Origin: Halomonas sp. MCCC 1A13316
Lineage (GTDB): Bacteria > Pseudomonadota > Gammaproteobacteria > Pseudomonadales > Halomonadaceae
NCBI RefSeq assembly: GCF_014931605.1
Contig: NZ_CP053382.1
Location: 1,798,001-1,862,000 of the forward strand
Direction: 5' to 3'
DNA length: 64,000 nt
Both the position numbers and the translations under genes were made by a program. The notes beneath the pieces were generated by a model that had not been told where the DNA came from, did no database searches, and saw only the letters and a program-made list of their open reading frames with translations. Within the stretch, counting starts at the first letter, position 1. The number at the start of each line of letters is the position of its first letter. Positions 61,609 through 64,000 of this stretch are shown piece after piece.

Positions 61609-62265
61609 ATGCCGTTTACCGTGGAGCAGTTCTTCGGGGTGTTCGGGGCCTACCACGATGCGGTCTGGCCGGCGCCGCTCGTACTGATCGGCCTGGCCCT
61701 GGTCGGCATAGTGCTGATTATCAGGCCGCGCCGTTGGAGTCACGGGGTGGTCGCCGGTATATTGGCCGCATTATGGGCATGGCTGGCCATTGCCTATCAC
61801 CTTGTTTTCTTCACACACATCAATCCGTTAGCGTATGCCTTTGCCGCCTTATCGCTCGCCGGTGCGGCAGTCTTTGTCTGGGAAGGGCTGGTACGACATC
61901 GGCTCCGCTTCGAGTGGCGTGGCAATGCACGTGCCTGGGTCGGCGCAGCGCTAGCCGGCTTCGCGCTGGTGGTTTATCCGGCCTGGTCGTGGCTGGCTGG
62001 CCATACTTACCCTCACATGCCGACGTTCGGGCTGCCTTGCCCAACTACACTGTACACTTTGGGGGTATTGGCGTTCCTGGTTCCACCCTATCCGCGCTGG
62101 CCCCTCCTGGTACCGGTCATTTGGAGCGCCATCGGAGCCCAGGCCGCCTTCTTTCTAGGAGTGGGGCAGGATCTCTCCCTCATTGGAGCAGGGCTGATGG
62201 GCGTGTACCTGATGATGCGTAGTGGCATGCCGCACCACGAGACGGCGAAGCCTCATGGTGACTGA
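61609..62265 (+). CDS. DUF6064 family membrane protein
   Basis: 218 residues with about seven hydrophobic segments. The start MPFTVEQFFGVFGAYHDAVWPA and the interior FFTHINPLAYAFAALSLAGA and HMPTFGLPCPTTLYTLG are diagnostic for DUF6064. No function is known. Ribosome site GAGAGG before the ATG. It reads with the DUF2703-SigZ genes, 126 bases before them, so may share their stress or metal context. Confidence 0.75.
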   Translation: MPFTVEQFFGVFGAYHDAVWPAPLVLIGLALVGIVLIIRPRRWSHGVVAGILAALWAWLAIAYHLVFFTHINPLAYAFAALSLAGAAVFVWEGLVRHRLRFEWRGNARAWVGAALAGFALVVYPAWSWLAGHTYPHMPTFGLPCPTTLYTLGVLAFLVPPYPRWPLLVPVIWSAIGAQAAFFLGVGQDLSLIGAGLMGVYLMMRSGMPHHETAKPHGD

Positions 62266-62391
62266 CATGCCGTTCCCTGACGGAACAAGGTGGTTATCGT
62301 GCAGAATTTTTGCGTCCTTCTGCCGCCTGGCCCGTCTCCTGTTGTGAAAGCCTCGCAAGGAGCGAGGAACCCTTTTCATGAGGAACACGCC

Positions 62392-63024
62392 ATGCAGCAG
62401 AAGATAAGAACAGCCGTGTCGTCGGAAATGAGCCCCACGCCCTCCGATATCGACATCGAACTGTTGGCCCTCGACCTTACGAGCTGTACGCGATGCGCCG
62501 GTACCCTTGAGAATATTGAAAAAGCTATCGAGATCGTGCGCCCCGCGGCCGAGGCGGTCGGAACCAGGCTGAACGTCACCAGGATAATCATCGATTCAGA
62601 AGCACAGGCTGCTCGGCACCGGTTTATTTCCTCGCCTACCGTTCGGGTAAACGGCATCGACCTGGCATTCGAAACTCGGGAGAGCCGCTGCGACTCCTGT
62701 ACGACACTCAGCGGGTCGGATGAGGGCACGAGTTGCCGAATATGGCACTACCGTGGCGAGGAATACACCGAAGCCCCCGTTGGGTTGGTGGTCGAATCGC
62801 TGCTCCGTGTCTTGGCGGGTCAGCGTTCCACAGAGACGGCACCGGTTGCGTATGAGGGGGTGCCGGACAACCTACGGCGCTTCTTCGCCGGTAAGGCGGC
62901 CGGGCAGGGCAGTGCATCGCAGCCGCGCTGCGACGAAAGCGAGCAGTCCACTTGCTGCCAGCCACAGGCCAAGGCCGAATGCTGTGGCCCATCCGTGGAA
63001 GAGAATTCATGCGGGTGTCGGTAA
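62392..63024 (+). CDS. DUF2703 cysteine-rich protein
   Basis: 210 residues from the ATG after AGGAA. The DUF2703 core is clear (ELLALDLTSCTRCAGTLENI with Cys32 and Cys35, FISSPTVRVNGIDLAFETRE, CDSC at 100-103, SCRIWHYRGEEYTEAP). The C-terminal tail is exceptionally cysteine-rich (a CC, another CC and a closing CGC within the last 30 residues). It overlaps the sigma factor gene by 16 bases. Such proteins occur near metal-resistance genes and SigZ, and may sense metals or redox through thiols; an anti-sigma role is a guess. Confidence 0.8.
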   Translation: MQQKIRTAVSSEMSPTPSDIDIELLALDLTSCTRCAGTLENIEKAIEIVRPAAEAVGTRLNVTRIIIDSEAQAARHRFISSPTVRVNGIDLAFETRESRCDSCTTLSGSDEGTSCRIWHYRGEEYTEAPVGLVVESLLRVLAGQRSTETAPVAYEGVPDNLRRFFAGKAAGQGSASQPRCDESEQSTCCQPQAKAECCGPSVEENSCGCR

Positions 63025-63572
63025 ACGACGAACAAGACCAGCGCCTGCTGTGGCAGGCGTTTCGTACCGAACTCCTGCGCTTCGTGAGCAAGCGAGTGGC
63101 GGACGAAAGCGTGGCGGAGGATATCGTGCACGACGTCCTCATCAAGGCGTTCTCCCACCGCGATGAGCTGAGGGACGGCTCCCGGCTGCGCGCATGGCTC
63201 TACCAGATCACCCGCAATGCACTGGCGGATCACTATCGGGCGCACAGGCCGCTCGAACCGCTGCCGGCGGAGCTGGAGGAGCAGGCGGAGGCAGATGAGC
63301 GAGCGGAAGCGGAGCTGGCCCTGTGCCTGCGCCCGCTAATGGGCAAGCTGCCGGAAAAGTACCGGGAAGCGCTGCTCACCACCACGGAGACCGGCCTGAC
63401 TCAGAAGCAGTATGCATCGCAAAAGGGGCTGTCGATCTCAGCGGCCAAGTCCCGTGTACAGCGCGGCCGCAGCTTGCTGCGCGAAGCGCTGTTGCACTGT
63501 TGCCGGGTCGAAATGAACCAGCGAGGAGAGGTGTTGAACTACGACCTTAATGATAAGTGCCAATGTCACTAG
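63009..63572 (+). CDS. sigZ: SigZ-type ECF RNA polymerase sigma factor
   Basis: 187 residues. Region 2 (VAEDIVHDVLIKAFSHRDEL, LRAWLYQITRNALADHYR) and region 4 (LPEKYREALLTTTETGLTQK, AAKSRVQRGRSLLREALLH) are present. The extension past region 4 (CCRVEMNQRGEVLNYDLNDK then CQCH) is the SigZ hallmark and holds four cysteines. It overlaps the DUF2703 gene and so is translationally coupled. Its regulon is unknown; a candidate target is katG nearby, but no ECF box was identified. Confidence 0.87.
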   Translation: MRVSVNDEQDQRLLWQAFRTELLRFVSKRVADESVAEDIVHDVLIKAFSHRDELRDGSRLRAWLYQITRNALADHYRAHRPLEPLPAELEEQAEADERAEAELALCLRPLMGKLPEKYREALLTTTETGLTQKQYASQKGLSISAAKSRVQRGRSLLREALLHCCRVEMNQRGEVLNYDLNDKCQCH

Positions 63573-63635
63573 CACAAGGCACGTTATTCTCCGGAAAGTT
63601 CTATTCCCCCTGAAAAAACCACGGACCAATCTCTC

Positions 63636-63661
63636 ATAGCCAACCCCTATCGAGGCGAAAG
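63636..63661 (+). promoter_or_regulatory. OxyR-like binding site upstream of katG
   Basis: ATAG-N7-CTAT-N7-AAAG at exactly the OxyR spacing: the first two quarter sites match ATAG/CTAT perfectly and the third has 3 of 4 bases (AAAG for ATAG). The fourth is not matched. It is followed by a TTGACG box at 63674-63679 and lies 138 bases before the katG start. Peroxide induction through OxyR is expected. Confidence 0.65.
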
Positions 63662-63798
63662 CCAGCCAACTCCTTGACGGCTTCGGTCCTGAATCCTTCA
63701 CTGATATCTGACGGCTTATAGGTACGACAAAAAATGAGGCGATGCGGCGTTACCGTCTCAAATGCCCTGTAGGCCACCATCCAGTCGAGGAGAAGACC

Positions 63799-64000
63799 GT
63801 GTCTGAACAAAAGTCTACACGCCGGGAGTGGGGGGCACGCACCACGCCCAGTTTGCAGGGCAACGAACACTGGTGGCCCGACCAGCTCAACCTCAACGTA
63901 TTGCACCAGAAGCACCCCGACGCCAGCCCGTTCGGTGCCGACTTCAGCTATGCCGAGGCGTTCTCGCAGCTAAACGTCGATGAGCTCTGCGCCGATCTCG
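63799..64000 (+). CDS. katG: Catalase-peroxidase, N-terminal part
   Basis: The first 67 codons run off the right edge. It starts at GTG, with GAGGAG about eight bases upstream. The start of the KatG N-lobe is plain: HWWPDQLNLNVLHQKHPDA and FGADFSYAEAFSQLNVDEL, as in KatG proteins just before the distal heme pocket. The full enzyme removes hydrogen peroxide as catalase and peroxidase. No heme-pocket residues are in view yet. It is preceded by an OxyR-like site. Confidence 0.9.
   Translation, partial: MSEQKSTRREWGARTTPSLQGNEHWWPDQLNLNVLHQKHPDASPFGADFSYAEAFSQLNVDELCADL

Noticed and set aside
1..64000. tRNA, rRNA, phage or insertion-sequence genes
   Set aside because: No tRNA cloverleaf, rRNA stretch, transposase or integrase was recognised on either strand by eye; a covariance-model search would be needed to exclude small RNAs.

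Overview
The window is about 64 kb of GC-rich, densely coding bacterial chromosome. Gene content points to a gammaproteobacterium, most likely a halophile of the Halomonas group. This is inferred from the protein families: a TRAP transporter paired with an Escherichia-type GntR, an OsmC-YcaO fusion, a DUF2703-SigZ pair, sulfite dehydrogenase, and a dimethylglycine-dehydrogenase-like enzyme with a GcvA-like regulator. No rRNA, tRNA, CRISPR array, prophage or insertion sequence was seen. The window cuts a thioredoxin gene at its left edge and katG at its right edge.

Layout. 0-10.5 kb: thioredoxin end, GFA-family zinc protein, methyltransferase, multi-PAS diguanylate cyclase, site-2 protease, M28 peptidase, YbaK deacylase, lipoprotein, membrane acyltransferase and a beta-lactamase-fold serine hydrolase. 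10.5-15.4 kb: a gluconate unit (TRAP dctPQM, gluconokinase, GntR) headed by a classic GntR operator. 15.5-22.5 kb: RidA, a MaoC-phosphotransacetylase fusion with acetate kinase, MocR regulator with a divergent LysE exporter, serine/threonine dehydratase, ExoD. 22.7-31 kb: a chemoreceptor with a flagellar sigma-28 promoter, a stand-alone P450, a MASE2 diguanylate cyclase, AraC and LysE, an Hsp31/DJ-1 protein and a DCC protein. 31-37 kb: OsmC-YcaO fusion, then a patch of small, looser genes (NYN, DUF1622, GNAT, potassium channel, a broken Crp/Fnr gene) and a PAS diguanylate cyclase. 37-40 kb: sulfite dehydrogenase SorAB and a cytochrome c'-like protein.

40-45.3 kb is the most unusual operon: an AMP-forming acyl/acetyl-CoA synthetase, a fused 2-oxoacid dehydrogenase E1, an E2 and an acyl carrier protein, every junction a 4-base start/stop overlap, with no E3. 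It is followed by a compositionally different M64-like peptidase, a periplasmic-sensor GGDEF-EAL protein, and a DUF1264 lipoprotein. 52-58.7 kb: LysR and a dimethylglycine-dehydrogenase-like enzyme, a 9-bp minisatellite in a divergent promoter, an acrylyl-CoA reductase, and a fabF/tetR pair around nested palindromes. 58.7-64 kb: a TPR regulator divergent from a truncated haemoglobin across two palindromes, a methyltransferase remnant, DUF6064, a DUF2703-SigZ overlapping pair, and katG behind an OxyR-like site.

Four cyclic-di-GMP proteins lie in this one window. The best candidates for undescribed biology are the synthetase/E1/E2/ACP operon, the TPR-globin divergon and the cysteine-rich DUF2703-SigZ pair. 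All functional links are inferences from sequence and context; nothing was searched or computed.
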